Positions 21,986-32,489 of a stretch of 64,000 nt of DNA are shown here, one piece after another (within the stretch, counting starts at the first letter, position 1; every line of letters starts with the position of its first letter). Made by a program: the position numbers and the translations under genes. Below the pieces are notes generated by a model. It did no database searches. It worked only from the letters and a program-made list of their open reading frames with translations, and was not told where the DNA came from. Source of the DNA: Ctena decussata (lineage: Eukaryota > Mollusca > Bivalvia > Lucinida > Lucinidae); contig OZ022498.1 of assembly GCA_963989385.1 (NCBI GenBank), positions 1,309,501 through 1,373,500 of the forward strand, read 5' to 3'.

Positions 21986-22430
21986 TATGGCCCATGTTCC
22001 TTCTTTCGAATGTTTTCTCTGCTCTTGAAGGAACACTTTACTGCACTATTTTAACTTTACTATACAACTGGTGTTGTGTCGTGTGGCGGCCGTAAAACGT
22101 CTCCCCGTACATCATCCATAGTGCAGATTATATTTTATGTTTGTCCTTTGAGAAAAGAAGATATATTCTGAGAATTAATAATTTTGATTGGTGCAGACTC
22201 ATATCCTAGACCATCGCTATTTATTCATTTGGACCCCTTTTAGATACTAATCAGTCTTTTAATCGACTGCCTAATTAATATTTAGAAATTACAGTATGTT
22301 TTTCCTGGCTCCCTAACCAGATTATTTCAGGGTCACTGAAGAGGCTTGAATAGCCGAAAATTCAAAGTAGGGCCCATTTTCCTTCTTTCGAATGTTTTCT
22401 CTGCTACACTTTTAAACTTTAATATCAAAG
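21986..22430. other. Left-copy-specific insertion
   Basis: This stretch is absent from the right duplication copy. It is flanked by direct repeats of about 38 bp, containing CCTTCTTTCGAATGTTTTCT, at 21987-22024 and 22367-22404. A GTGTGGCGGCCGTAAAACGT block recurs near 33350 in reverse. No coding sense was seen. Confidence 0.5.
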
Positions 22431-22575
22431 GAGAAAGTCTGATAGGGGGCCTCTCTTAAATGAAAGAATCTATACACCTTAACCCAAAGAGAGCATCTCG
22501 TTCTACTAAAGTTACCCTTTTGCTTTGATTATTTTGTGTTAAACACGAGCCTCTTGCAGGATGGGTAAACGACAT

Positions 22576-22812
22576 GAGCCGCGACACGAGAAAACCCCAA
22601 CAAAGTGGTTGTTCGCAAAGCGCAGACTCAGATCAGCCTGGGCATCCGCCCAGTCTGATCAGACTCTTCATTAAGCGCTTAAAGGGTAGCTTAGGGCCTA
22701 ATATAACTCCATGCGACAGCGAAGACTCTATTCAGGCTGGGCGGATTCCCAGGCTGTTTTGAGTCTCTTCTGGGCGCACAACCACAATGTTCGGTTTCTC
22801 GTGTCGCGGCTC
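22576..22812. mobile_element. Palindromic MITE, family P (duplicated copy)
   Basis: Typical family P ends and arms. It is orthologous in position to the copy at 49493-49736 within the segmental duplication, so it inserted before the duplication. Confidence 0.9.
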
Positions 22813-23020
22813 AAATGTAATAGTCTGTTATTTCTGAATATCATGGCATCATCATCTCTGAACAGTGTCACTACCTAACAAATATTGACGGAAAATGAAT
22901 TTCCACTAACACGAATATTGTTCCTTTCATCACCATTGAAACAAGAAGATCTGGACTTCGGAAAAAATATTCTTTCCGAATGATATATGATGAAGCGTGG
23001 AATCAAATCCCCTATCTCTA

Positions 23021-23650
23021 ACCACTGATAGTTTAGCGGATTACATACATTTTGCAACATTACTCTTTATTTGGAAATTTTTTTCTATTTCTGTTTTATT
23101 CAATCATTCTCGATTTATGAGAATTGTTTTGAGAAGAATAAAATCTTCTAAACTCTTTGGGATTTCAAAATTTTTAAGAAATCGGTGGACATTTCGTTTG
23201 AAATGTCTCCTTAAACAATCGCGGCAACTCATCTTCAATGATCTTGGTGTATCTATGCAATTTTGCAGATATTCTTGTTCCCACGGATGAAGAGCTTTAT
23301 CCAGATATTTCATAAGGTTGTCTTTCGTGTAAGGAAACCCGCATTCAATCAGAAGTGGTCCATGAAATTCCAAATATTTGGTATCAGCGAGATTGCTAAA
23401 TCTGCTGTGAAGTTTGCAGTCGGTGATGTAATCTCCTTGAAGCTCTATATATTCAGTGCTACATACTTCTGGGTTGCTATCCAATTCAAGTCCCATTTCA
23501 ACAGCGTCCTTGTTTGAAACCACGTCGAAGTTTTCATAAAGCAATAATTCTAACACAGCTCGGGCTCCAATAAAGTACCTGTCTTTCATTCTTCTTAGCA
23601 AATCTGTGAACAGGATACTTTCTTCCGCGACCACACTGTCAGTTTTCGTA
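23021..23650. repeat. 630-bp direct duplication flanking the LINE, copy 1
   Basis: Identical to 27316-27945 except for two substitutions I can find (near 23338 and 23478) and no indels, at a constant offset of 4295 bp. The LINE at 23651-27315 lies exactly between the two. Confidence 0.93.
23104..23634 (-). pseudogene. SOCS-box gene fragment, orphan 3' end
   Basis: An open frame of 176 residues matching the C-terminal 176 residues (about 422-597) of the protein encoded at 27399-29192, including the full SOCS-like box. It has no 5' part because it is the duplicated 3' end of that gene left on the far side of the LINE insertion. It could be transcribed from the LINE or act as an alternative 3' end, but there is no promoter or start evidence. 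Confidence 0.85.
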
Positions 23651-26600
23651 TATAATCTTTATTTCCTCCAATAATGAAGAGTACATGTATATTACAAAAC
23701 AATACAAAACAAACATATATACAGACAAGAAAATACAAAACGTTACAACTCAGTATCAATATTTACATGATCTCTCTAAACGTTATAACTCTAAGTTGAC
23801 AGTGTATTTGTCAAAGTTTGCTTTTTCATACATGAAAAATTTATTTAGTTCTCAAAATATGTATTCATCTTAAGTGCAATGACTCAATTATTGAAAACTT
23901 CGAATTATCAAGGTGAATGGGTACACCCTTAGGGGAAGATAAATGGTGGGAAAAACACGAATGTCCTCCCAGCCCACTGATGCAAACAGGAAGTCACAAA
24001 AGTCATTTCCCTTTGTAAAAATGGTACAAAACAAATAAAGGCGCACCCACTCATCTTAAAAATACTTTCAGCAGAAACCTTAATGTTTAACAGGATGAGT
24101 ACACTCTCCTTACGTTCTTAAATCTTGCCGAAACGAAATGCAAGAAACCCAACAGAACGAGAAGAGAGTATACCCCAACATTACCTAAGAAGCAAAAAAA
24201 AAAAAAAAAAAAAAAAAAAATAATAAACTTGTATATTTCACCACTAAATTTTTCAAAAGCAAAATATATATAATGACTATCTCAATGTACTAGTTCAGCG
24301 TTCCGTACATGGTGTAAGTACCATACCCTACAGGCACACCGCGCAGAATCAGCACTCAATCAACGCTGATTCAACGTCATGACGTCGAATCAGCGTCGAT
24401 CCAATGCTGCCAAGCGCCGTGTGCCCGATGGGTAAATATCTATGGAAATGCGCATTTCGTTTGTGTGTAAATCAGTGCATCCCTACCGTGGCGTCAAATA
24501 TAAATGGAATGGTGGAAACCCATGACACGCCACCATCAACAAACATGCACTGGTTACTAACTAAACCATAATTGCAGAATCTGTATTAAATTGTAATTTA
24601 GCTAAAAAGATAACAAATATTTTGAGACAGTCCAGTGTGTCTACCTCATTAGACAAAATTCCACAACATCCTGAAAATAGCATTTCCAACTGACAAGCTG
24701 GCGAGTTCGAAATGAATAACAAGAAATATTCTAAACCAAATCGGACAATTAACTTTTTCCAGAAAATATCCCTAAATTCATTCGTTTTATTACAATGCAG
24801 TATCAAATGTTCAGTTGGTGACAATGTCGTTTCCGCACATAATTTACAACTTTGAGGCCAGCGGCCCGAAAACATTCTAGTAAGCATACAGACAGCATTT
24901 TGGACAAACCTAGCATACTTTGGACATTTCTTGCTAAGCTCCCATAAAACATATACTTTGTTATACTCATGTATATTCAAGAATCTGTTTAGCGGAATAG
25001 AACTTTCCATTCTTGTACGCCACTCGTTTTCATGTGTCATACGAATTTTCTCGCGTACTAAACGCTTCCACAAAACTTTAGGTGCAAACACACCTGTATT
25101 TACATATATATCGAATGCATCTATAAGGGAATATTTCCCCAAAATACGGTAAATATCTGGTATGAATCCATACTTTGATTTAACCGAACTACTAAAGTTA
25201 AAAAGCCTTCTTGTAAACACGTCCTTGACTCGATAATTATTAGGGAGACAGCACAGTTGACCAAAAAATATCAACTTACGATAGTCTATCTCAAATTCTA
25301 TATTTTTAAAGTTTAATAAGGACAAAGCAACATCTGTACTGGTACGCTTAGGAAGAGACTGCATGAACTTGACGCTAAAGCGGTGCGACCTCTCAAGCAG
25401 GCTGATATGTTTCGGAAGCAAATTATTCCAAAGTTCGCAGCCATATAAAGCTTTTGGTAAAACGACCGTAGTATATAAATGTTTGGACGTTATAGGATTA
25501 AATCCTCCCTCGTATATACCGCAATTTATCAAACTTAGCAAGGTCCCCTTTATTTTATTGCTTGCATCCTGTACATTATCATCAAGCGATAAATATTTAT
25601 CACAACATATACCAAGATGCTTATACTGTGTACTTTCTTCAACTGACTGCTGACCAAGCATCCATTTTCTACTAGACCGTTGATATTCTGATTTGGATTC
25701 ATTGTAGACAACTACTGAACATTTACGATTATTATAAAGATATTTCCATTTAACGGAATATTCAAAACAAATTCTTAAAAGCTGATCTAGTCCAAATTTT
25801 GAATATGATACAAGAACCATGTCATCAGCAACCGTTGGGCTACAGCAGCTTATATCAAGCAGACCAATTCCAAAGCCAGACGCTTCCAATTCATAGAGCA
25901 GGTCATTAATATATATTAAATATAAAAATGGGGAGATAACTCCACCCTGTCTGGTGCCTTGTAGAACTGGGAACCAGTCTGAGTTTGAAGACTGACCTTT
26001 AACGCAACTTTCCATGTCCGTATACAGATTCATCAGGATTTTTAATATCGCCTTATCAATACCTGCGTGATATAACTTATAGAACAACCCTCGGTGCCAA
26101 ACATGGTCGAATGCTTTTTTAACATCAAGAAAGCATACGTATACCTTACTCCCATTTTCCTTCCCAAAACTGATGCACTCTCTCAATAAAAATGACGTCA
26201 TTTGACATCCTAAGTTTCTACGAAACCCCCCTTGTAAAGGATGCAATGGAGGATCCAATACATTAAACAGTTCGATCCTGATCAGTAAAATTCGTTCTAA
26301 AAGCTTAAGAATGACCGAAGATAGAGTTATTGCGCGATAATTATCAGGGTTGTCTTTCCTCTTATTCCCACCTTTGAAGAGTGTAACAATGACCCCTTTT
26401 TTCATTTCCTTAGGTGCATACGAATATCGAATAACTGCATTAAAAAACTTTGCTATAATTTCAAACAAAAATTCCCCACCATAAATAACGTGTTCATACA
26501 TTATGCCATCTTCCCCTCCTGCTTTGTTTTTATGTGCCATTTTAACAGCAGATCCAACTTCATCGGCACTTATATCTGGATACTCAAGATGTGCTGCAGA

Positions 26601-27315
26601 GTCTGCTAAAACATTATCAATTTGACTCATTTCCCTCAAAATTGAAGTTCCAAAAGAGTTATCAAAATAATCACTATTTGTTGGACTATATAAATCCTTA
26701 AAATATTTCGCCCATTCTTTGGTTATTTCCGCCGACGTATTAAAATTTTTACCATTGAAAATAATTTCAGAACCTGCTCTATTTGCAGATGCTTTCCTCC
26801 GGGCATTTATCATGCGCCAAAAAAGATTACTGTCGACCTCAGCCGCACGATCGATTTCCTCATTCTGGTTATGTAAATAGTTTTCAACATAATGCCGATG
26901 GCATCGCCTAAAGTCTCGTTTTGCGTGTTTATACTCAATATATGACCGAGAACTAGGATTTCTGGGTTTGCCGGCTCCAACCCATACACCACGTTTCGTT
27001 TTCATTTTAATATGTAGATCACGCAGCTCTTGGTTCCAATAAGGTTTCAAGAAGTGTTTAAATTTCTTTACTGGAAAACAATTTTCGGCGCTTCCTTTAA
27101 TTTCACATACAATACTGGTATATGCCTGGTCAATTGCTGTCAGTGAATTGAGCTCACATTCGCCCAGTTTTACCAAGTTAACATTGTTTTGTAAAGCAAT
27201 TTTATAATTTGTAATATTTTCATCATTTACCTTCCTCCAATTGATAATGTTACATGTACTGTCAACTTTAGCATTTGCTTCCCCATAACAACTAACCGGA
27301 AGAGACAAACGGCAG
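23651..27315 (-). mobile_element. 5'-truncated non-LTR retrotransposon
   Basis: A 3665-bp LINE whose limits are fixed by the flanking 630-bp duplication. On the minus strand it starts inside ORF2, just past the endonuclease, and ends GGAAATAAAGATTATA with a polyadenylation-type AATAAA at its extreme 3' end. The roughly 910-bp 3' UTR (23651-24560) contains a 29-nt A-run near 24192 and a small palindromic element. The open RT frame implies recent insertion. Confidence 0.92.
24325..24436. repeat. Mini inverted-repeat element in LINE 3' UTR
   Basis: ACAGGCACACCGCGCAGAATC at one end resembles the complement of GCCGTGTGCCCGATGGGTAA at the other, with AATCAACGCTGATTC-like arms between. Similar pieces lie at 6650-6690 and 34005-34100. 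Confidence 0.55.
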
Positions 27316-27320
27316 ACCAC
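24561..27320 (-). CDS. LINE ORF2, reverse transcriptase (919 residues)
   Basis: An uninterrupted frame for the RT and C-terminal domains of a non-LTR retrotransposon, which copies element RNA into DNA at the target. RT landmarks in order: KKGVIVTLFKGGNKRKDNPD with NYRAITLSS (motif 1-2), LQGGFRRNLGC, VCFLDVKKAFDHVWH (motif A with catalytic Asp), GTRQGGVISPFLYLIYINDL (motif B), PTVADDMVLVS (motif C, ADD), then the thumb. Near the C-terminus CKLCAETTLSPTEHLILHC forms a CxxC...H...C zinc knuckle. The endonuclease domain is missing: the first few bases of the frame come from the flanking duplication and LINE sequence starts about where EN would end. The first codon is therefore not a real start. 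Likely CR1- or RTE-type. It cannot mobilise itself without EN. Confidence 0.92.
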   Translation of the reverse strand: MVCRLSLPVSCYGEANAKVDSTCNIINWRKVNDENITNYKIALQNNVNLVKLGECELNSLTAIDQAYTSIVCEIKGSAENCFPVKKFKHFLKPYWNQELRDLHIKMKTKRGVWVGAGKPRNPSSRSYIEYKHAKRDFRRCHRHYVENYLHNQNEEIDRAAEVDSNLFWRMINARRKASANRAGSEIIFNGKNFNTSAEITKEWAKYFKDLYSPTNSDYFDNSFGTSILREMSQIDNVLADSAAHLEYPDISADEVGSAVKMAHKNKAGGEDGIMYEHVIYGGEFLFEIIAKFFNAVIRYSYAPKEMKKGVIVTLFKGGNKRKDNPDNYRAITLSSVILKLLERILLIRIELFNVLDPPLHPLQGGFRRNLGCQMTSFLLRECISFGKENGSKVYVCFLDVKKAFDHVWHRGLFYKLYHAGIDKAILKILMNLYTDMESCVKGQSSNSDWFPVLQGTRQGGVISPFLYLIYINDLLYELEASGFGIGLLDISCCSPTVADDMVLVSYSKFGLDQLLRICFEYSVKWKYLYNNRKCSVVVYNESKSEYQRSSRKWMLGQQSVEESTQYKHLGICCDKYLSLDDNVQDASNKIKGTLLSLINCGIYEGGFNPITSKHLYTTVVLPKALYGCELWNNLLPKHISLLERSHRFSVKFMQSLPKRTSTDVALSLLNFKNIEFEIDYRKLIFFGQLCCLPNNYRVKDVFTRRLFNFSSSVKSKYGFIPDIYRILGKYSLIDAFDIYVNTGVFAPKVLWKRLVREKIRMTHENEWRTRMESSIPLNRFLNIHEYNKVYVLWELSKKCPKYARFVQNAVCMLTRMFSGRWPQSCKLCAETTLSPTEHLILHCNKTNEFRDIFWKKLIVRFGLEYFLLFISNSPACQLEMLFSGCCGILSNEVDTLDCLKIFVIFLAKLQFNTDSAIMV

Positions 27321-27945
27321 TGATAGTTTAGCGGATTACATACATTTTGCAACATTACTCTTTATTTGGAAATTTTTTTCTATTTCTGTTTTATTCAATC
27401 ATTCTCGATTTATGAGAATTGTTTTGAGAAGAATAAAATCTTCTAAACTCTTTGGGATTTCAAAATTTTTAAGAAATCGGTGGACATTTCGTTTGAAATG
27501 TCTCCTTAAACAATCGCGGCAACTCATCTTCAATGATCTTGGTGTATCTATGCAATTTTGCAGATATTCTTGTTCCCACGGATGAAGAGCTTTATCCAGA
27601 TATTTCATAAGGTTGTCTTTCGTGTAAGGAAATCCGCATTCAATCAGAAGTGGTCCATGAAATTCCAAATATTTGGTATCAGCGAGATTGCTAAATCTGC
27701 TGTGAAGTTTGCAGTCGGTGATGTAATCTCCTTGAAGCTCTATATATTCAGTGCTACATACTTCTGGGTTGCTATCTAATTCAAGTCCCATTTCAACAGC
27801 GTCCTTGTTTGAAACCACGTCGAAGTTTTCATAAAGCAATAATTCTAACACAGCTCGGGCTCCAATAAAGTACCTGTCTTTCATTCTTCTTAGCAAATCT
27901 GTGAACAGGATACTTTCTTCCGCGACCACACTGTCAGTTTTCGTA
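27316..27945. repeat. 630-bp direct duplication flanking the LINE, copy 2
   Basis: The gene-proximal copy; it still forms the 3' end of the intact SOCS-box-like gene and includes two AATAAA signals on the minus strand (27390-27395 and 27361-27366). Confidence 0.93.
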
Positions 27946-29192
27946 GCAAGTGTTAACAACATCTTAATTATGCGAATGTCTACAACATACGACTCTTTTA
28001 TGTAAGAACGTAGTATAGATGCATCAAATGTTTCGATTTTCTGAAACTCTTCTAAAAGAGTGTCAATCTCTTGCTTATAATCACTACGCATAAAATCACG
28101 AACATCATGTAGTATTTCAGCCTTTATATAAAGTGGCATGTTTTGAAGCTCAGGCGCTTGTATGCCGTGTACCAACAGAACTTCCTTACACTTATTTCTC
28201 TGCAATATCGAGCAAACTTCACCTAATTCTCGTGTGTGGAAATCATAAAGTTTGTTACCAAAGTTACCAAGTATTACATGTAGCATGCCAGGGTGATTAT
28301 AAACGATTGCATGCTTGCCTAAAACATGATAGTTTACAAAGTCCGTATTTAGAAGCTCGTACAACAGTTGCAACCCCTTACGTATCATTACTGTTTCACT
28401 TAGAGCCCTTTGACACAAAAATGAAAATTCATGCTCGCAGACTTTGCCTTTTGAAAACCACAAAAGAAAGCTCAGAGATTCGTTTGGTATTTCCAAGCCT
28501 ATGTTATGTATGTCAAAGCAATCAAAGCAATCTAGTATTCGCTGTAATTTGCTCACTGCCTTTTGCTTACTTTCAAACAATGTTAAAGATCTATGTTTCA
28601 AAGAAAACTCAATCAATGACGTTTCTTCAACTGTAATAGTGTTTGAGCAGTTACCGGTACTGTCAGTTGATCTTGTTAGAACAAACATATCACGAGCTTT
28701 TCCTGAAGCTTTAGAATATTTGAAATGTAGATCCCTTAAATGTATGACACACGAGTCGTAAAACAGAGACAAACTTTTGAAGTTTTTCTTCGATACCCCA
28801 ACCATAAAAGCATCCAAATGGAATACGCTACTTGTATCTAATACAGATGTTTTGGGTAAGCTTTTCAATATTTCTGGTGTACCAACTGCTGCTGCTATAT
28901 GGGTACCGTAAACACTAGCTTCAGTCACAAAATGGTTAGGTACATCATCTACGTGTGGACATTCACCATCAATAATGTTCTGAATGACCTTGTTATATAT
29001 TTCTTCAACTATATCGCCGTCTTCGGATATATAACTTAAAAACTCGTGTTGAAAACCACATGGACAACAACAATATGTACCTGTATTTGGTGATTTGTAA
29101 AACACGGTTAGAAACGAGAATTTATGACTATATACTAATATTGAGCACGGCTGATTGGTCAATAAAGCCCTGAACGTTCTTCTGACATCCAT
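27399..29192 (-). CDS. Ankyrin/SOCS-box-like protein, intact copy
   Basis: A 597-residue protein that I read as a substrate adaptor for a cullin-5 type ubiquitin ligase. The last 48 residues contain SLKMSCRDCLRRHFKRN, then FLKNFEIPKSLEDFILL, the Leu/Cys...Arg pattern of a BC-box followed by the IPxSLxDF part of a SOCS box. Upstream, short helical pairs resemble worn ankyrin repeats: YGTHIAAAVGTPEILK near 95, VLELLLYENFDVVSNKDAVE near 450, and GPLLIECGFPYTKDNL near 515. The N-terminus carries a CCCPCGF cysteine cluster at about 42-48. The ATG is conserved in the paralogue at 51786. Two AATAAA signals follow the stop within 40 bp. An upstream exon may exist near 29382-29510. The LINE inserted just beyond the 3' end without breaking the frame. 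Function is inferred from the box only. Confidence 0.72.
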   Translation of the reverse strand: MDVRRTFRALLTNQPCSILVYSHKFSFLTVFYKSPNTGTYCCCPCGFQHEFLSYISEDGDIVEEIYNKVIQNIIDGECPHVDDVPNHFVTEASVYGTHIAAAVGTPEILKSLPKTSVLDTSSVFHLDAFMVGVSKKNFKSLSLFYDSCVIHLRDLHFKYSKASGKARDMFVLTRSTDSTGNCSNTITVEETSLIEFSLKHRSLTLFESKQKAVSKLQRILDCFDCFDIHNIGLEIPNESLSFLLWFSKGKVCEHEFSFLCQRALSETVMIRKGLQLLYELLNTDFVNYHVLGKHAIVYNHPGMLHVILGNFGNKLYDFHTRELGEVCSILQRNKCKEVLLVHGIQAPELQNMPLYIKAEILHDVRDFMRSDYKQEIDTLLEEFQKIETFDASILRSYIKESYVVDIRIIKMLLTLATKTDSVVAEESILFTDLLRRMKDRYFIGARAVLELLLYENFDVVSNKDAVEMGLELDSNPEVCSTEYIELQGDYITDCKLHSRFSNLADTKYLEFHGPLLIECGFPYTKDNLMKYLDKALHPWEQEYLQNCIDTPRSLKMSCRDCLRRHFKRNVHRFLKNFEIPKSLEDFILLKTILINRE

Positions 29193-29381
29193 GTTTTTAA
29201 TGGAATGTTTTGCGATAGCTTTATATTTTTTCGGGCTTCACAATAAACTCTTGGTAATATTCATCTCAGTGTAGTTATCTGGTTCCTCTGAAACAAAGAA
29301 GAAAAAAAATGCAAAGACTACGTATATTGTCAGAAACAATGAAGATTCAGATCACGGTAAATCTTACCAAGATCTGCACGG

Positions 29382-29512
29382 CTATATTCCCCTTGACATT
29401 CCGACGTACATGCCTAATAAGCGCAATACCCCATCCCATTCCCAACTGGATATTAAAACTTCAAACTTCTGCAAATACCAGGGGCGTTCAGAATATCCTG
29501 CAAGTGACGTAA
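29382..29512 (-). other. Possible upstream ankyrin-like exon
   Basis: The minus strand reads LQKFEVLISSWEWDGVLRLL and so on, resembling one ankyrin helix pair. A TTGGTAAGATT donor-like site follows near 29365, after a frame break relative to the paralogue. The duplicated counterpart at 53420-53533 reads MQNFEFLIFRGEWDGVMCLL. Conservation across the duplication suggests a former exon of the SOCS-box-like gene. Confidence 0.4.
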
Positions 29513-29599
29513 TATCTTGATAACCACCATAAAAACAGAACTTCTGACGGCGAAATGACAAAAATCTATGATCTGCAAAGGCAGTGTATCTGTAATACA

Positions 29600-30117
29600 A
29601 GACACATTGAAAGAGGTATACCCTAATGACACTGCAGCTGTTTACTTTAAAAGGCCGTGTAAGCAGTCTGTGATTTTTCTAGCCATGGCTACTTAACGAC
29701 AACCCCCAGACAACGTTAGCCCAGTGGTATGACTGGGGCTGATTAACTGCAATGTTACTCAATAGGCAATAGTGTCTTTGTTCATGTTTGGTATCATAGT
29801 AAAGGGAAAATGTAGTGCTTTCAATACATGCATATCACTTATCCCTAGCATGCCGCTTATCAAAGTTATGAGGCCACTTGCAACACTTTTTGAACACCCC
29901 TCGTAGTTAGCAAAAATACAACAATGATATTCGACCCGTAAACTTGTATGAAAGCATATTTGGGATTTGGGCACAGTATGTTCTTGAAGTTAAAGAACTG
30001 ATGCAGTTCTCACAGAATTACTGAGTGGTCAAACCGAAATTAAAAGTTGTTACTCTCAGAAGTTTTGTAATAACCCCACCAGTGTATCTTCCACAAAGCT
30101 CATTTTTAGTACTTATA
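29600..30117. other. No gene recognised
   Basis: Non-repetitive sequence between the possible exon and the TA-MITE; nothing supportable was seen. Confidence 0.45.
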
Positions 30118-30331
30118 TAGTGGAGTCGGGTAATATCGGACACCGGGTAAATTCGGACATACCATTGCAAACAGAGAAAATCCAGATGAGACGGCTCATG
30201 ATGAGCCGTCTCATCAGAATTTTAACTGTTTGCCAAGTTAATTTTGTTAAATTCCAAACAACTGACATATAAAGGAAACAATGTCACCGTCCGAAATTAC
30301 CCGCTGTCCGATTTTACCCGACTTTCCTATA
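30118..30331. mobile_element. TA-flanked MITE, family T
   Basis: Arms GAGTCGGGTAATATCGGACA and its complement near the right end (ACCCGACT) enclose AAATTCGGACATACCATTGC and a central family H hairpin with tip GGCTCATGATGAGCC. It aligns in order with the copy at 53541-53748 in the right duplication half. Confidence 0.85.
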
Positions 30332-30654
30332 ACTGTACATACTCGGAGTCAAACAGCATCGCTATATTTTGGCAACCCATTTGCGCAAGCTTGAATTTTC
30401 AATTTCCGGGCGTGAATGGGATTGCACATTTACCAGCAGGAGTGGACATAATCTCCCAACAGAACACCAGAATGTTCAAATCTGCCCACGCTCTGGTTTT
30501 CATTAAACCTAGTATGTTTATTTCTAGTGACAACAGAGTTATAAAAATGAGATTAAGTATTTCATAGAAAACAGTAAGGATCTTTTATATGGGCTCCTTG
30601 AAATACATCTTTTATGACACGTTGGGTTACCAAACAAAAACGTTTTGCACAAGT

Positions 30655-30715
30655 TGTTGTGTGTGTTGTTGCCTTACGTCCACGGTAAACAGCTATGGTA
30701 ATGTCGTTTGCTAAA
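30655..30715. mobile_element. SINE tail fragment
   Basis: TACGTCCACGGTAAACAGCT followed by ATGGTAATGTCG matches the tail half of the SINE at 58407-58681. Confidence 0.6.
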
Positions 30716-30781
30716 TCCTCCACTAATGGGGACTGGCAAGGAAGCCGCATATGAGGGCGGAGATTCTATATAATTCAACAG

Positions 30782-30975
30782 CTATACGACAAAACCAACA
30801 AAGTGGCATGTTCACCCAGCGAAGCCTCAGTCTGATCAGTCGTTGCTGTGTGCTGAAAAGGTAGCTAAGTGTCCAAGCTAGCACCATGCGGACAGCAAAG
30901 ACTCTGGTCAGACTAGGCGGATGCCTTGGCTAATACGAGTCTTCGTTGGGAGTTCATGCCACTTTGTCACGGCTC
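30782..30975. mobile_element. Palindromic MITE, family P, internally deleted
   Basis: CGACAAAACCAACAAAGTGG at the left and CACTTTGTCACGGCTC at the right are family P ends; about 40 bp are missing relative to full copies. Confidence 0.75.
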
Positions 30976-31062
30976 ATATGTTGTGAATGTAACATTTACA
31001 TCGAACTTTATAATTCTTTCGAACATGTTAAGCGTTGCTTATATGAATACCCGTATTTACAA

Positions 31063-31065
31063 AAA

Positions 31066-31096
<31 letters not shown>

Positions 31097-31097
31097 A
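31063..31097. repeat. (AAAT)n microsatellite
   Basis: About eight tandem AAAT units. The surrounding stretch 30976-32489 holds no gene I can support, apart from an A-rich tract near 32210-32300. Confidence 0.95.
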
Positions 31098-32215
31098 CGA
31101 AATACTAAGGACAGACCGAGTTCAATAGCTGCAAATACTCACTACTTACATCAATAGTTCGATGCAAGGAAGATGAGTTAGTTTAGCCGTTTGCGGTAAG
31201 TTATTTTAGGAAATTGGAAACAACCATAAATAGATCAGTAGTTCATATTTTGCTGAACAAAACCTTCTAAATCTATATTTTTCTTTCTTTATTTTATAAA
31301 ACTATGGAACAACGTTATTTTCCCCCAATTTTAGATAAATACTATTAGTTGTGTGGGGGTAAGGGTAGAGGTGGGTAAGGGGGCGGGGATGCCAGTTGGG
31401 AGTGCATAGTTAGGGAGGTGAAGCTTTATTACTGATTTTTATTGTATAAATAATATCCTAAATCTCCTGAAGGATCAATAAAGGAACAACAGTGATAAAG
31501 TGTTTAAATAGTTTTATGAATTACAATATCAGAACATTTTCTGTGTATATCACTTTCATAAATTTTGCACTTGTCATACGAAATCTTAGACACATGTGGG
31601 TTGTAACAGCCCTTTATAACTGACGTAGTCATTTCAGTTGAGCTCAGCCTATTTTTGAGGCTATTTTCCCGGTTGAAATAAACAGTAAAAGTTATCTGAA
31701 GTATAAACTTATTATATAATGTATAATAGAATAAATTTTATCGAGTGTTTCTTTCATTTCAGTAGATCTGGATAATTTTTGTGAACTTAGTTTCCAAGCA
31801 ACCCACGGCCAGGGTGTTCTTTAAGGAGATCCACTAAGAACCCCTGTTTATCAAATTGAATTTATCAGTTTATACCTCCCATGGTTCTAGTAATAAATAC
31901 CCGTGGTATGAGGAAAATCCATAAGTGGGCAGGCTTCTACCGAAATCCATCCTTTTATGATAATTACATATTGGCTTCGGGGTTCACAAGTTTACTTTTC
32001 TCGTGACTCGATGAGGTTATACTTCAGTAAAACGTTAAAAAATAATATTTATGCCTTAAATTACCACCTTTATTATAACTTAAAGATAGCTGCCGCCGAT
32101 ACCATGAGTACTGAGAGAAACCGGAAAGAAAGACGCATTCGAATAGGTAAAAGGTAGCTTGTCCTGGACAATCAGTTTACTTGTGCATGCGTACTTATGA
32201 AGAAGAAGAAGAAGT

Positions 32216-32300
32216 AGAATAAAAAAAAACCAAAAACAAAAAAAAAACAAAAAAAAAACAAACAAAACAAAACAAAAAAAAGAAAAAAAAAGAACAAGAA
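32216..32300. repeat. A-rich low-complexity tract
   Basis: Repeated A-runs with scattered C, following a (GAA)n stretch at about 32200. The reverse-frame FFFCFVLFV open frame is an artefact. Confidence 0.9.
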
Positions 32301-32489
32301 CGAACATCAAATACATGTACCACAAGCACATAATCATATCTTAGGCAAGTTGCATACTTTCAAATGAGTCCGATGACAGCTGCAAGTCAAAAGTTGAAAA
32401 CGAAAGTCCAAAGTCACAGGCATAAACTAAAGCGCACCCTTCCAAAAGCAGTGCACCGCTCCCGAATTCTCTGCTCAATCAAGTAATTA

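Noticed and set aside
28133..28636. A 167-residue plus-strand open frame.
   Set aside because: It is antisense to the SOCS-box-like gene and has no motif of its own.
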